Of a DNA stretch of 64,000 nt, positions 35,602-43,347 are shown one piece after another. Numbering within the stretch: the stretch's first letter is position 1; each line of letters starts with the position of its first letter. The position numbers and the translations under genes were made by a program. The notes beneath the pieces are model-generated. The model was not told the DNA's origin, made no database searches, and saw nothing but the letters and a program-made list of their open reading frames with translations. Location of the stretch: positions 4,842,501-4,906,500 of the forward strand of contig NZ_CP133778.1 in assembly GCF_034347405.1 (NCBI RefSeq). The letters are read 5' to 3'. Source of the stretch: Pseudomonas sp. CCC3.1. Lineage in GTDB: Bacteria > Pseudomonadota > Gammaproteobacteria > Pseudomonadales > Pseudomonadaceae.

Positions 35602-37176
35602 TCAGCGAGCTGCTGCCAGTTCTTGTTGGACGCTGGCGACAGTGCGAGGCCAAGGTTTACCAGCCTGAGTCTTCGCTGGCAAGTTCTTGATTGCCGCAGT
35701 GGCTGCGGCATGGCTTGGGAAGTTGCCATAAGTGACGACGTACAGCGGCTTGCCATTCAAGGTTTTCTTGAAGTAACGGGCTTCGCCGCCCAGTTCTTTG
35801 GCCACGTTTTGAGCGGACGCCTCGGAGCTGGTGCCGACGATCTGCACCACGTAGTTGCTGGCAGGCTGGCTGGCGTACCAGCTACCACCCGGTGCGGCCT
35901 TGGCCACAGTGACCGGCTTCTCGGCGGGTTTCTCGGCCGCTTTGATCACAGGCTTGGGCGCAGGGGCTGGAGCCGGCTTGGCAACCGGCGCGGGTGCAGG
36001 TTTAGCGGCTGCAACGGCTGGCGCTGGGCGTGGCGCAGGTGTTGGACCGGCTGGCACGCCAACCGGCGGCGCAGTGGTGGTCACAGTGGGTGGCTGAGCA
36101 ACGCCGCCGACAGATGGCACCGCACCATCATCGCCTTCAGCAATGCCACCTGCCTCTTCAGCCAGCGGCCCGCGCATCACAGGTTGCGACTGGCCCACCA
36201 GCGGCAGCGGCATTGGCTGTGAAGATCCGGCGAAATCTATCGACGGGTTGGCACCCACCTTCGGCGTAGCCTGACCCAACGGTAATTGCCCTTGTTCAGC
36301 TGTCGGCGCGGTTGGCGCCTTGCTGCGGCCTGGAATCAAAATGGCCGCGGCGACAGCCACTACCACTACTGCACCAATGGCCAATACGTGTTTCTTCGGC
36401 ATCTTGAACCCCATACTTGGACGCTTGACCGCTGAACGGCTAGCAATCATGGCTTCGATCATTGCATCGCGGGCGACCTGATTGATGATGCCAGGCCAGC
36501 CTTCGGAGCTCTCGTGTATATCTGAGATCTGCTGCGCGCTAAAGAGTTCGATTCCGCGCCCTGCACCTTCAAGGCGCTGAGCCAGATACTCGCGGGTTTC
36601 CTCTTCGGTGTACGGCTGCAATTCGATCACGTGAAAGCGCTCTTCATCAGCGCTTAGCTGTTCAAGCCCGGCAATCATTGACGGCTCACCGAACAGGAAT
36701 ACGTGCGGGCGGCCTTCCGGCGTACCCGCCGCCAGCCCCAGCAGCGCTTCAAGAGCGGATTCGTCGAGTTGCTCGGCATCATCGACCAGCAAGTAGACTT
36801 CTTGCCCGGTGAGCGCCAATTGCACCACTTGCTTGAGAATCGCGTCGACTTCTGGCCGTGCCACGTTCAGGGTTTGCGCCACCTGGCGCAAGATACCCGC
36901 CGCATCGCCCGCACCGCGTGCCGATACCACCACACTCTGCACCGACTGCTTGTTGGTGCTCGCGACCAACGCCTGGCGCAACAAGGTCTTGCCACTGCCC
37001 TCAGGGCCAGTCACCACCAACAACAACTGACTGTAACGGGCAAGGTGATGCAACTGCCCCAGCACCGGTTTGCGTTGCGCAGGGAAAAACTTGAAGCCCG
37101 GCACCCGAGGGGCGAAGGGGTCGTGATTGAGCTGGAAGTGACCGAGGAACGCCTCGTCGGCATGCAAACTAGTCAT
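35602..37176 (-). CDS. AAA/SPOR-domain protein (DamX-like)
   Basis: A 524-residue protein with an N-terminal AAA ATPase-like domain (Walker A GPEGSGKTLL, Walker B VYLLVDDAEQL), one membrane helix (about 265-285, LAIGAVVVVAVAAAILI), a long Pro/Ala-rich periplasmic linker and a C-terminal SPOR domain (YVVQIVGTSSEASAQNVAKEL) that should bind denuded septal peptidoglycan. E. coli DamX shares this layout and acts at the division septum. Its place after aroB is conserved. The ATG at 37176 is chosen from the start MTSLHADEAFLGHF, typical of the family. Confidence 0.9.
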   Translation of the reverse strand: MTSLHADEAFLGHFQLNHDPFAPRVPGFKFFPAQRKPVLGQLHHLARYSQLLLVVTGPEGSGKTLLRQALVASTNKQSVQSVVVSARGAGDAAGILRQVAQTLNVARPEVDAILKQVVQLALTGQEVYLLVDDAEQLDESALEALLGLAAGTPEGRPHVFLFGEPSMIAGLEQLSADEERFHVIELQPYTEEETREYLAQRLEGAGRGIELFSAQQISDIHESSEGWPGIINQVARDAMIEAMIASRSAVKRPSMGFKMPKKHVLAIGAVVVVAVAAAILIPGRSKAPTAPTAEQGQLPLGQATPKVGANPSIDFAGSSQPMPLPLVGQSQPVMRGPLAEEAGGIAEGDDGAVPSVGGVAQPPTVTTTAPPVGVPAGPTPAPRPAPAVAAAKPAPAPVAKPAPAPAPKPVIKAAEKPAEKPVTVAKAAPGGSWYASQPASNYVVQIVGTSSEASAQNVAKELGGEARYFKKTLNGKPLYVVTYGNFPSHAAATAAIKNLPAKTQAGKPWPRTVASVQQELAAAR

Positions 37177-37186
37177 CGCGATCTTA

Positions 37187-38287
37187 TTAACCTTTAAGCT
37201 GAGCCAGTGCGCGGTAATCCGCACCCAGCGTGGCTTGTAGAACCTCTTGTGGATAATCGTCAGTCACTGTGGCTTCACCGATGCGACGCAACAGCACCAG
37301 GCGCATACGACCGTCGATCACTTTTTTATCAACTGCCATGTGTTGCATGAAATCGGCTTCGGTCATCTCGACAGGCGGCACCACCGGCAAGCCGGCGCGC
37401 TGGAACAGTCGGATCCCGCGGTCACGCTCAGCCTCGCTGATCCAGCCCAGACGTGCGGACATCTCCAGTGCCATCACGGTGCCCGTTGCCACCGCTTCGC
37501 CGTGCAGCCACACGCCATAACCCATATGGGTTTCGATGGCATGACCGAAAGTATGGCCGAGATTGAGTGTGGCGCGTACGCCCGACTCACGCTCGTCAGC
37601 GCCCACTACTTCGGCCTTGGCCTCGCATGAACGATGAATCGCAGCCGTCAGGGCTACTTGGTCAAGGCTGCGCAGGGCGTCCATGTTGTCTTCAAGCCAG
37701 GTCAGGAACGGCTCATCGCAGATCAGCCCGTATTTGATGACTTCGGCCAGGCCTGCCGACAACTCACGCGCAGGCAAGGTATTGAGCGTCTGGGTATCAA
37801 TCAGCACCAGATTGGGCTGATAAAACGCGCCGACCATGTTTTTACCCAGCGGGTGGTTGATCCCGGTTTTGCCGCCCACCGACGAGTCCACCTGGGACAG
37901 CAAGGTGGTGGGCACCTGAATAAAATCAACACCGCGCTGGTAGCAGGCGGCTGCAAAACCGGCCATGTCCCCCACCACGCCGCCGCCCAGGGCGACCACG
38001 GTAGTACGGCGATCGTGGCGAGCAGTGAGCAGGCCATCGAAAATCAGTTGCAGGGTTTCCCAGTTTTTGAACGATTCACCGTCCGGCAGGATGATCGGCA
38101 CCACTGAGAACTGCGCAAGGCTGCGGGTCAGACGCTCTAGATAGAGTGGCGCGACGGTTTCATTGGTCACAATCGCCACTTGGCGACCGGCGATATGCGG
38201 GGCCAGCAACTCCGGCTGATCCAACAAACCTTCGCCAATATGAATGGGGTAGCTGCGCTCGCCTAGATCAACCTTCAGTGTCTGCAT
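37187..38287 (-). CDS. aroB: 3-dehydroquinate synthase
   Basis: A 366-residue enzyme of the shikimate pathway converting DAHP to 3-dehydroquinate. NAD and metal motifs include ALGGGVVGDMAGFAA, TTLLSQVDSSVGGKTGIN and the zinc-ligand HTFGHAIE. The start MQTLKVDLGERSYPIHIG is preferred over the upstream in-frame extension, which covers the REP element. Ten bases separate it from the DamX-like gene. Confidence 0.97.
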   Translation of the reverse strand: MQTLKVDLGERSYPIHIGEGLLDQPELLAPHIAGRQVAIVTNETVAPLYLERLTRSLAQFSVVPIILPDGESFKNWETLQLIFDGLLTARHDRRTTVVALGGGVVGDMAGFAAACYQRGVDFIQVPTTLLSQVDSSVGGKTGINHPLGKNMVGAFYQPNLVLIDTQTLNTLPARELSAGLAEVIKYGLICDEPFLTWLEDNMDALRSLDQVALTAAIHRSCEAKAEVVGADERESGVRATLNLGHTFGHAIETHMGYGVWLHGEAVATGTVMALEMSARLGWISEAERDRGIRLFQRAGLPVVPPVEMTEADFMQHMAVDKKVIDGRMRLVLLRRIGEATVTDDYPQEVLQATLGADYRALAQLKG

Positions 38288-38409
38288 GAAACCCCGCGTA
38301 GAAAGAGGGCGCTGGCGCCCTGCTTCGCAATTATCAAGTGATGACCACACCGCTGAACGGGCATGGTCGGCGCCGAGGATAACGCATTTCGTAGCGCACT
38401 TTAATCGCC

Positions 38410-38555
38410 TGTAGCCGCTGACGAGGCACGAAGGCTGCGAACGGGTGCGCAGCAGCCGCAAATAATGCACCACAGTCAATCAGATGTACTGAGGACTAAG
38501 GTTTTGCGGGCGCTACGCCCCCGTTCGCAGCCTTCGTGCCTTGACAGCGACTACA
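38410..38555. repeat. Long REP-type inverted repeat (family D) between aroK and aroB
   Basis: Arms of about 36 bases at 38410-38445 (TGTAGCCGCTG then AGGCACGAAGGCTGCG) and about 38520-38555, complementary except near the ends, enclosing about 74 bases. The TGTAG/CTACA tips match family A but the inner sequence differs. It lies inside the presumed aroKB transcript. Confidence 0.8.
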
Positions 38556-38565
38556 AGTAATAGAG

Positions 38566-39084
38566 TCAGCGGGGAGGCAACTGCGCCAGACGCTCGAGAA
38601 TATCCAAAACGACCATTCGCGGCGGCCGCTCATCGGTTTCGACCACTAGGTCGGCGATTTCCCGATACAGCGGATCGCGCACGGCCAGCAGGTCACGCAG
38701 GGTTTTCTCCGGGTTGGCGGTGCGCAGCAAAGGCCGATTGCGGTCGCGCGCGGTGCGGGCGACCTGCTGCTCGACGGAGGCATGCAAATACACGACCCGC
38801 CCGCCCGCCCGCAGCGATTTGCGGTTTTCCGGCCGCATCACGGCACCCCCACCGGTCGCCAGCACCACGCCATCGGCCTCGCAGAGTTCGGCAATCATTG
38901 CCGCCTCGCGATCACGAAAACCCGGTTCGCCTTCTTTATCGAAGATCCACGGGATATTGGCACCGGTGCGCACTTCAATTTCCTTATCGGAATCTTTGAA
39001 CGGCAGGTGCAGCTCTTTGGCCAGCAAACGTCCGATGGTGCTTTTACCAGCCCCCATAGGCCCAACAAGAATCAAATTTCGCAC
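38566..39084 (-). CDS. aroK: Shikimate kinase I
   Basis: A 172-residue P-loop kinase: GPMGAGKSTIGRLLA (Walker A), DSDKEIE (shikimate/Mg binding), ATGGGAVM and the LID segment RPLL. It phosphorylates shikimate at O-3. The GTG start at 39084 follows the pilQ stop by four bases, continuing the pil operon. Confidence 0.97.
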   Translation of the reverse strand: MRNLILVGPMGAGKSTIGRLLAKELHLPFKDSDKEIEVRTGANIPWIFDKEGEPGFRDREAAMIAELCEADGVVLATGGGAVMRPENRKSLRAGGRVVYLHASVEQQVARTARDRNRPLLRTANPEKTLRDLLAVRDPLYREIADLVVETDERPPRMVVLDILERLAQLPPR

Positions 39085-39088
39085 AGAA

Positions 39089-40462
39089 TCAATGACTCAC
39101 AGCAATCGCCTGGTTGTTCATGATACGCGGAGTCAGGAACACCAGCAGCTCGGATTTTTTTTCCAGGACAGCGTCATTACGGAAAAGTCGGCCAACATAC
39201 GGCAGATCGCCCAAAAATGGCACTTTATCTACCACTTTGCTTTGAGTATTTGAGAACACACCGCCGATTACGATGGTTTCGCCGTCCTTGACCAGCACCT
39301 TGGCCTGCACCTCGTTCTTTTTGATCGGCGGCACGTTATTGACCATGTTCATGTAATCCGGCTCATCCTTGGTAACCACCACCTCCATAATGACGCTGCT
39401 GTCCGGGGTGATTTGCGGTGTCACCTCCAGCGACAGCGAGGCCTCCTTGAACGACACCGACGTGGCACCGCTGGAGCTGGACTCTTGATAGGGAATTTCG
39501 GTGCCTTTAAGGATTTTGGCTGTTTCTTTGTCGGAGGTGACCACTTTGGGCTGAGAGATGATTTCACCGTTGCCGGTTTTTTCCATCGCGCTCAGTTCCA
39601 GGTCCAGCAAGACATTGTTGGAGATAAAAGCGATGCCCAACCCCGAGGTATTGCCCTTGACCCCCATGTCGACAAAAGGCGCACTCATATTCCCGGCCTC
39701 ACCCCCCGCCCCAGTTGCCTGGGTAATACCGCCTGCGCTCCATTTGCCCCCCTTGTTCAAGGAACCGCCCCAGCGCACGCCCAGATTGCGCTCAAAGTCG
39801 ACGCCCGCTTCCACGATGCGGGCCTCGATCATCACCTGACGTACCGGCACATCCAGTTGCGCCACGATGCGCCGCAACTCGTCCAGCTGCGCGCCAGACT
39901 GGAACGCGATGATGTTGTTGGTGCGCTCGTCGACAGTGATCGAGCCACGCGCGTCCTCGCTGGTCTGGCCGTCAGTCACGGACTGGAACAACTTAGCGAT
40001 GTCTGCCGCTTTGGCGTAATTGACTTGCACCAGCTCGCGCCGCAAAGGAGCCAGTTCAGCCAATTGATTGCGCGCCTCCAATTCATATCGCTCTCGGGCG
40101 GCTAATTCTTCAGACGGGGCAATCAGCAGCACATTGCCTTCGAGACGCTTGCCGAGGTCTTTGCTTTTAAGCACCAGGTCCAGCGCCTGATCCCACGGCA
40201 CATCCTGCAAGTTGAGGGTAATACTGCCTTGCACGGCGTCGCTGACCACCAGGTTAAATTGGGTGAAATCTGCCAATAACTGAAGCACCGTGCGCACTTC
40301 AATGGCTTGGAAGTTCAGCGACACTTTCTCCCCGGTATACACCGGGTTCGGCGCGCTAATGGTTGGGTTTACAAGGGCCGAATGCTGGACCACAGCCAGC
40401 ACCGACAGCGAATTCAGCGCACTCCATAGCGCCAGTCCGCAGACCGGGAAAATCCTTTTCAT
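39089..40462 (-). CDS. pilQ: Type IV pilus secretin PilQ, short form
   Basis: A 457-residue secretin. After a signal peptide (ends near LAVVQ) the STN/N0 domain (VSLNFQAIEVRTVLQLLADF), an N1 domain and the secretin domain (VPFLGDLPYVGRLFR, LLVFLTPRIM) follow. The two or more AMIN domains that bind peptidoglycan in the 714-residue P. aeruginosa PilQ are absent. The frame is intact and starts with its own signal peptide, so this is a genuine short form rather than a fragment. Outer-membrane pilus/DNA-uptake channel. Confidence 0.93.
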   Translation of the reverse strand: MKRIFPVCGLALWSALNSLSVLAVVQHSALVNPTISAPNPVYTGEKVSLNFQAIEVRTVLQLLADFTQFNLVVSDAVQGSITLNLQDVPWDQALDLVLKSKDLGKRLEGNVLLIAPSEELAARERYELEARNQLAELAPLRRELVQVNYAKAADIAKLFQSVTDGQTSEDARGSITVDERTNNIIAFQSGAQLDELRRIVAQLDVPVRQVMIEARIVEAGVDFERNLGVRWGGSLNKGGKWSAGGITQATGAGGEAGNMSAPFVDMGVKGNTSGLGIAFISNNVLLDLELSAMEKTGNGEIISQPKVVTSDKETAKILKGTEIPYQESSSSGATSVSFKEASLSLEVTPQITPDSSVIMEVVVTKDEPDYMNMVNNVPPIKKNEVQAKVLVKDGETIVIGGVFSNTQSKVVDKVPFLGDLPYVGRLFRNDAVLEKKSELLVFLTPRIMNNQAIAVSH

Positions 40463-40474
40463 GGTGTATATCCG

Positions 40475-41005
40475 TTAAGACTGCTGTTTCAAAGGGATGC
40501 TCAGGGAGCGCTCCAGCCAACCGCCCTGACCATCTGAAATCACTTCAAACACTTCAACGTGCGCGGGGTCAATAAAGGCCACCTGACCGTTATTGCGCCC
40601 CAGGTAATCGCCGACTTTCAAGCGATGGACAATCCCGTCAGCACGCAGCAAGGCGCTGGCCCCCTGGTCATTGGAAAACGTACCGACCATCTCGAACTGC
40701 TCAAGATCCAGCCCCTCCAGAAACTGCCGGGACCGGTCGATGTCCAGCTCATCAGCCACCAGAAGGCTGACCTGCCAACTGCCCGAGCCACCTTCGCGCA
40801 CGACCTGAAAAGGGCTGCGCAACGCGCTCGCTTCATAAGCGACCGCACGGGCAGGCTCAACGCTGGGAACAGGCGCGATAAAGGCTGGCGTGCTTTGCGG
40901 GGCCGCCTGCAAATACGCGTGCAATTGCGCAGTGCTTTGCGCGTCATCGCAGCCCGCCAGCGCTGCCATCAATCCAAGACTAAACAGCCGAAAGACAACA
41001 CTCAT
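40475..41005 (-). CDS. pilP: Type IV pilus lipoprotein PilP
   Basis: A 176-residue lipoprotein with lipobox LAGC (LMAALAGCDDAQ). The C-terminal beta domain (LEQFEMVGTFSNDQGASALL, then VGDYLGRNNGQV) matches PilP, which links PilNO to PilQ across the periplasm. It overlaps pilO by four bases. Confidence 0.93.
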   Translation of the reverse strand: MSVVFRLFSLGLMAALAGCDDAQSTAQLHAYLQAAPQSTPAFIAPVPSVEPARAVAYEASALRSPFQVVREGGSGSWQVSLLVADELDIDRSRQFLEGLDLEQFEMVGTFSNDQGASALLRADGIVHRLKVGDYLGRNNGQVAFIDPAHVEVFEVISDGQGGWLERSLSIPLKQQS

Positions 41006-41625
41006 GGGATCAATCCTTGATCGTGGGTGCGGTAGGTCTTGGCCAACAGTGTCATGCGCAGTTGGCCGTCACCCGTTTCATTGAGCGGCGCAAGGGCGAA
41101 GTCGTGCAGGGTAACGATGCGCGGCAGGCTCGCCAGGCTACTGACGAAAAGTCCGAGTTCGTGATAACCGCCGACCAGCACCATCTTTAAGGGTAATTCG
41201 GCATAAAACGGCTGAAGCACCTCGGGCGACCACTGAATGTGCTCGATCAACAAGCCGCTGGTCAGGCCAATACGGGACACCTCATCCAGCAGGCCGGGCA
41301 CTTCAGCCTGACCGGGCAGTTGCTTCAACACATCACTGAATGCCGTTTCAAGCTCGCTCAGATGCATCAGCCAAGCTTCCAGACCTGCTGCCTGGGCGGC
41401 TTTAGTAGCAAATTCGGTTTTCAGCGCGACTTCGACTTCGCGCTGTTGGGCAAGCTGGTTGACCGGTGATTGCAGTTGCAACCCATAACCCACGATCAGC
41501 AGCACGCCCACCAAGAGCAGCGCCACCAGGGTTTTAAATCTGAGCGACCACCAGCCCACACGCTCGAAGTCCAGGTCCCGCAGCTCGAATTGGCCCAAAC
41601 GTGCCAGCCATTGGACCGCGCTCAC
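41002..41625 (-). CDS. pilO: Type IV pilus alignment protein PilO
   Basis: A 207-residue bitopic protein with one membrane helix (FKTLVALLLVGVLLIVGYGL), coiled-coil and a ferredoxin-like periplasmic domain (LPLKMVLVGGYHELGLFVSS). It forms heterodimers with PilN. ATGA overlaps both neighbours. Confidence 0.93.
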   Translation of the reverse strand: MSAVQWLARLGQFELRDLDFERVGWWSLRFKTLVALLLVGVLLIVGYGLQLQSPVNQLAQQREVEVALKTEFATKAAQAAGLEAWLMHLSELETAFSDVLKQLPGQAEVPGLLDEVSRIGLTSGLLIEHIQWSPEVLQPFYAELPLKMVLVGGYHELGLFVSSLASLPRIVTLHDFALAPLNETGDGQLRMTLLAKTYRTHDQGLIP

Positions 41626-42188
41626 AGTTGGCCGCCGCTGTGCACATGTCGGGTTTGGCGCACGGTCATTTCAAATAACCGTTCCGGCCCCTCTGCATGG
41701 ACAGGCCCCGCTTGCACGTCAATCAGCACGGGCGTTTCGAGCCAGTGCGAGGCATCGAGGTTGCGCATCAGCTCCGCGACAAGCTTATTGGACTGAGCCA
41801 CCCCCGTGATCACGAGCGTCTGGTCAGTCATTTTCACATCAGTGAAATACACGCCTTGGGGCAGGCTGCGCGCCAGTTGCTCCAAAATGATTCCGCTGTC
41901 AGACCGATTGCCCTGAAGCGTCTCTATGGTCTGCATGCGTTCGAGCAACTGCTCTCGACGCACTTTCAACTGATCGATCTGCTCAGCACGACCATCCAGT
42001 TGCACCATGGCACTTCTGATCAAATCATTGCGCGCCAACTGGCGCTCCACCGCCCGGTCAATAAAGTGGTCAATCACAAACAATCCACCGACTGCCATCG
42101 CTGACAGCGCGAGCAATACGATCACAAAACGCTTACGTCGTTTTTCTCGCAACAATGCGCGCCACGGCAGTAAGTTGATTCTTGCCAT
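41622..42188 (-). CDS. pilN: Type IV pilus alignment protein PilN
   Basis: A 188-residue bitopic protein. The conserved N-terminal INLLPWRA motif, which docks on cytoplasmic PilM, is followed by a membrane helix (FVIVLLALSAMAVGGLFVI) and a periplasmic domain. One base is shared with the pilM stop. Confidence 0.95.
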   Translation of the reverse strand: MARINLLPWRALLREKRRKRFVIVLLALSAMAVGGLFVIDHFIDRAVERQLARNDLIRSAMVQLDGRAEQIDQLKVRREQLLERMQTIETLQGNRSDSGIILEQLARSLPQGVYFTDVKMTDQTLVITGVAQSNKLVAELMRNLDASHWLETPVLIDVQAGPVHAEGPERLFEMTVRQTRHVHSGGQL

Positions 42189-43144
42189 TAATCAAACCCC
42201 CTTAAGGCCAGACCGCAGGCAGTCAACAACATAGGAGCATCGCAAAGCAAGGTTTGAGGTGTTAGCAAAGGATTAATACTCATGAGCGCAAACGGATTGG
42301 CGACCTGCGTATGCACGCCAAGTTGAGCCTCCAGCCACTCACTCAAGCCGCTGCGTGACGCCGCCGAGCCAGACAGCACGAGCGATGCAAGGGGTTCGAC
42401 AAACGGCTCAAGGCCGCGTCTGATGTGTTGCAGCGCAATGCTGTTGAATGCTTCATCCTCAAGCGCATCGCAACCAAACAGCAATTCTCGGGAATAAAGC
42501 ACCTGCCCCTGCTGCACAACGCTCAATAGCGTCGTATGGGGGGCAAAATCGACCACTGCCACCGCCCCCGGCGCCTGCAAACCTGTCGCATAAGGCGTTA
42601 ACGCCTCAACCGCCCGGGCCACAGCATGAGCTTGCACAGCAATCACCCGCGCCTTGAGCCCGGCGAGGCTCAAAACCGCCTCGTACCAGTCAAGCGTCTG
42701 CTGACGACACGTCACCAGCAGCACGTTCAACCGTTCAGGGTTGTTCTCGACACAGCCCATGACCTCGAAATCCAGCGCGACCTCATCCAGTGCATACGGA
42801 ATGTATTGCTCAGCCTCAAGGCGAACGTAAAGCTCCAGGTCGTCTTCACTCAGGCCAGCATCCAACTCAAGATTTTTACAGATGACCTGCGTGTCAGGGA
42901 CTGCCACCACCGTATTACGTGCCACCACCGAAGCCGCGCCCAGCACTTTTACCAATGCCTGCGCGGCACTTTTCGGATCGACACGGGTCAGATCGTCCAT
43001 GAGCACGGCAGCTAATGGCTCAATGCCATATCTCTCCAGTTGGAAGGTGCCGCGCGAACGGCTCAACTCGACGACTTTTACCGCGTGTAAACCGATGTCG
43101 ACACCCAAATACCGCTGGCGGGCGTTGCGAAAATATCCGAACAC
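42188..43144 (-). CDS. pilM: Type IV pilus actin-like protein PilM
   Basis: A 318-residue FtsA/actin-fold ATPase: LGVDIGLHAVKVVELSR is the first phosphate-binding motif, AVVDFAPHTTLLSV the second. It forms a cytoplasmic ring bound to PilN. The start is GTG. It is the first gene of pilMNOPQ-aroKB, divergent from mrcA. Confidence 0.95.
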   Translation of the reverse strand: MFGYFRNARQRYLGVDIGLHAVKVVELSRSRGTFQLERYGIEPLAAVLMDDLTRVDPKSAAQALVKVLGAASVVARNTVVAVPDTQVICKNLELDAGLSEDDLELYVRLEAEQYIPYALDEVALDFEVMGCVENNPERLNVLLVTCRQQTLDWYEAVLSLAGLKARVIAVQAHAVARAVEALTPYATGLQAPGAVAVVDFAPHTTLLSVVQQGQVLYSRELLFGCDALEDEAFNSIALQHIRRGLEPFVEPLASLVLSGSAASRSGLSEWLEAQLGVHTQVANPFALMSINPLLTPQTLLCDAPMLLTACGLALRGFD

Positions 43145-43250
43145 TGTGGTTTTCCCTAATGCAATCCGTGACTTACGGAGGGTAAATAATGAGATCCGTT
43201 CATAACCCGTTCTGACATGCGGTCCCTGACGCTTGCAGCTGAAAAATGCT

Positions 43251-43256
43251 TATAAT
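43251..43256 (+). promoter_or_regulatory. Minus-10 element of mrcA
   Basis: A consensus TATAAT in the pilM/mrcA divergent region, 91 bases before the mrcA start. A clear minus-35 is lacking; TGACGC 18 bases upstream is the best candidate. Confidence 0.45.
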
Positions 43257-43347
43257 GCCGGGCGTTTTTTTCCGCACCGTCGACCCCGCATAACTGCGCA
43301 CTACCCTGACGTGCACACCCATTTCTTAATCTGGAAATCCAAAAGCC

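Noticed and set aside
39089..40462. PilQ as a 5'-truncated pseudogene
   Set aside because: It has its own signal peptide and start, and the upstream pilP gene is normally spaced (12 bases).
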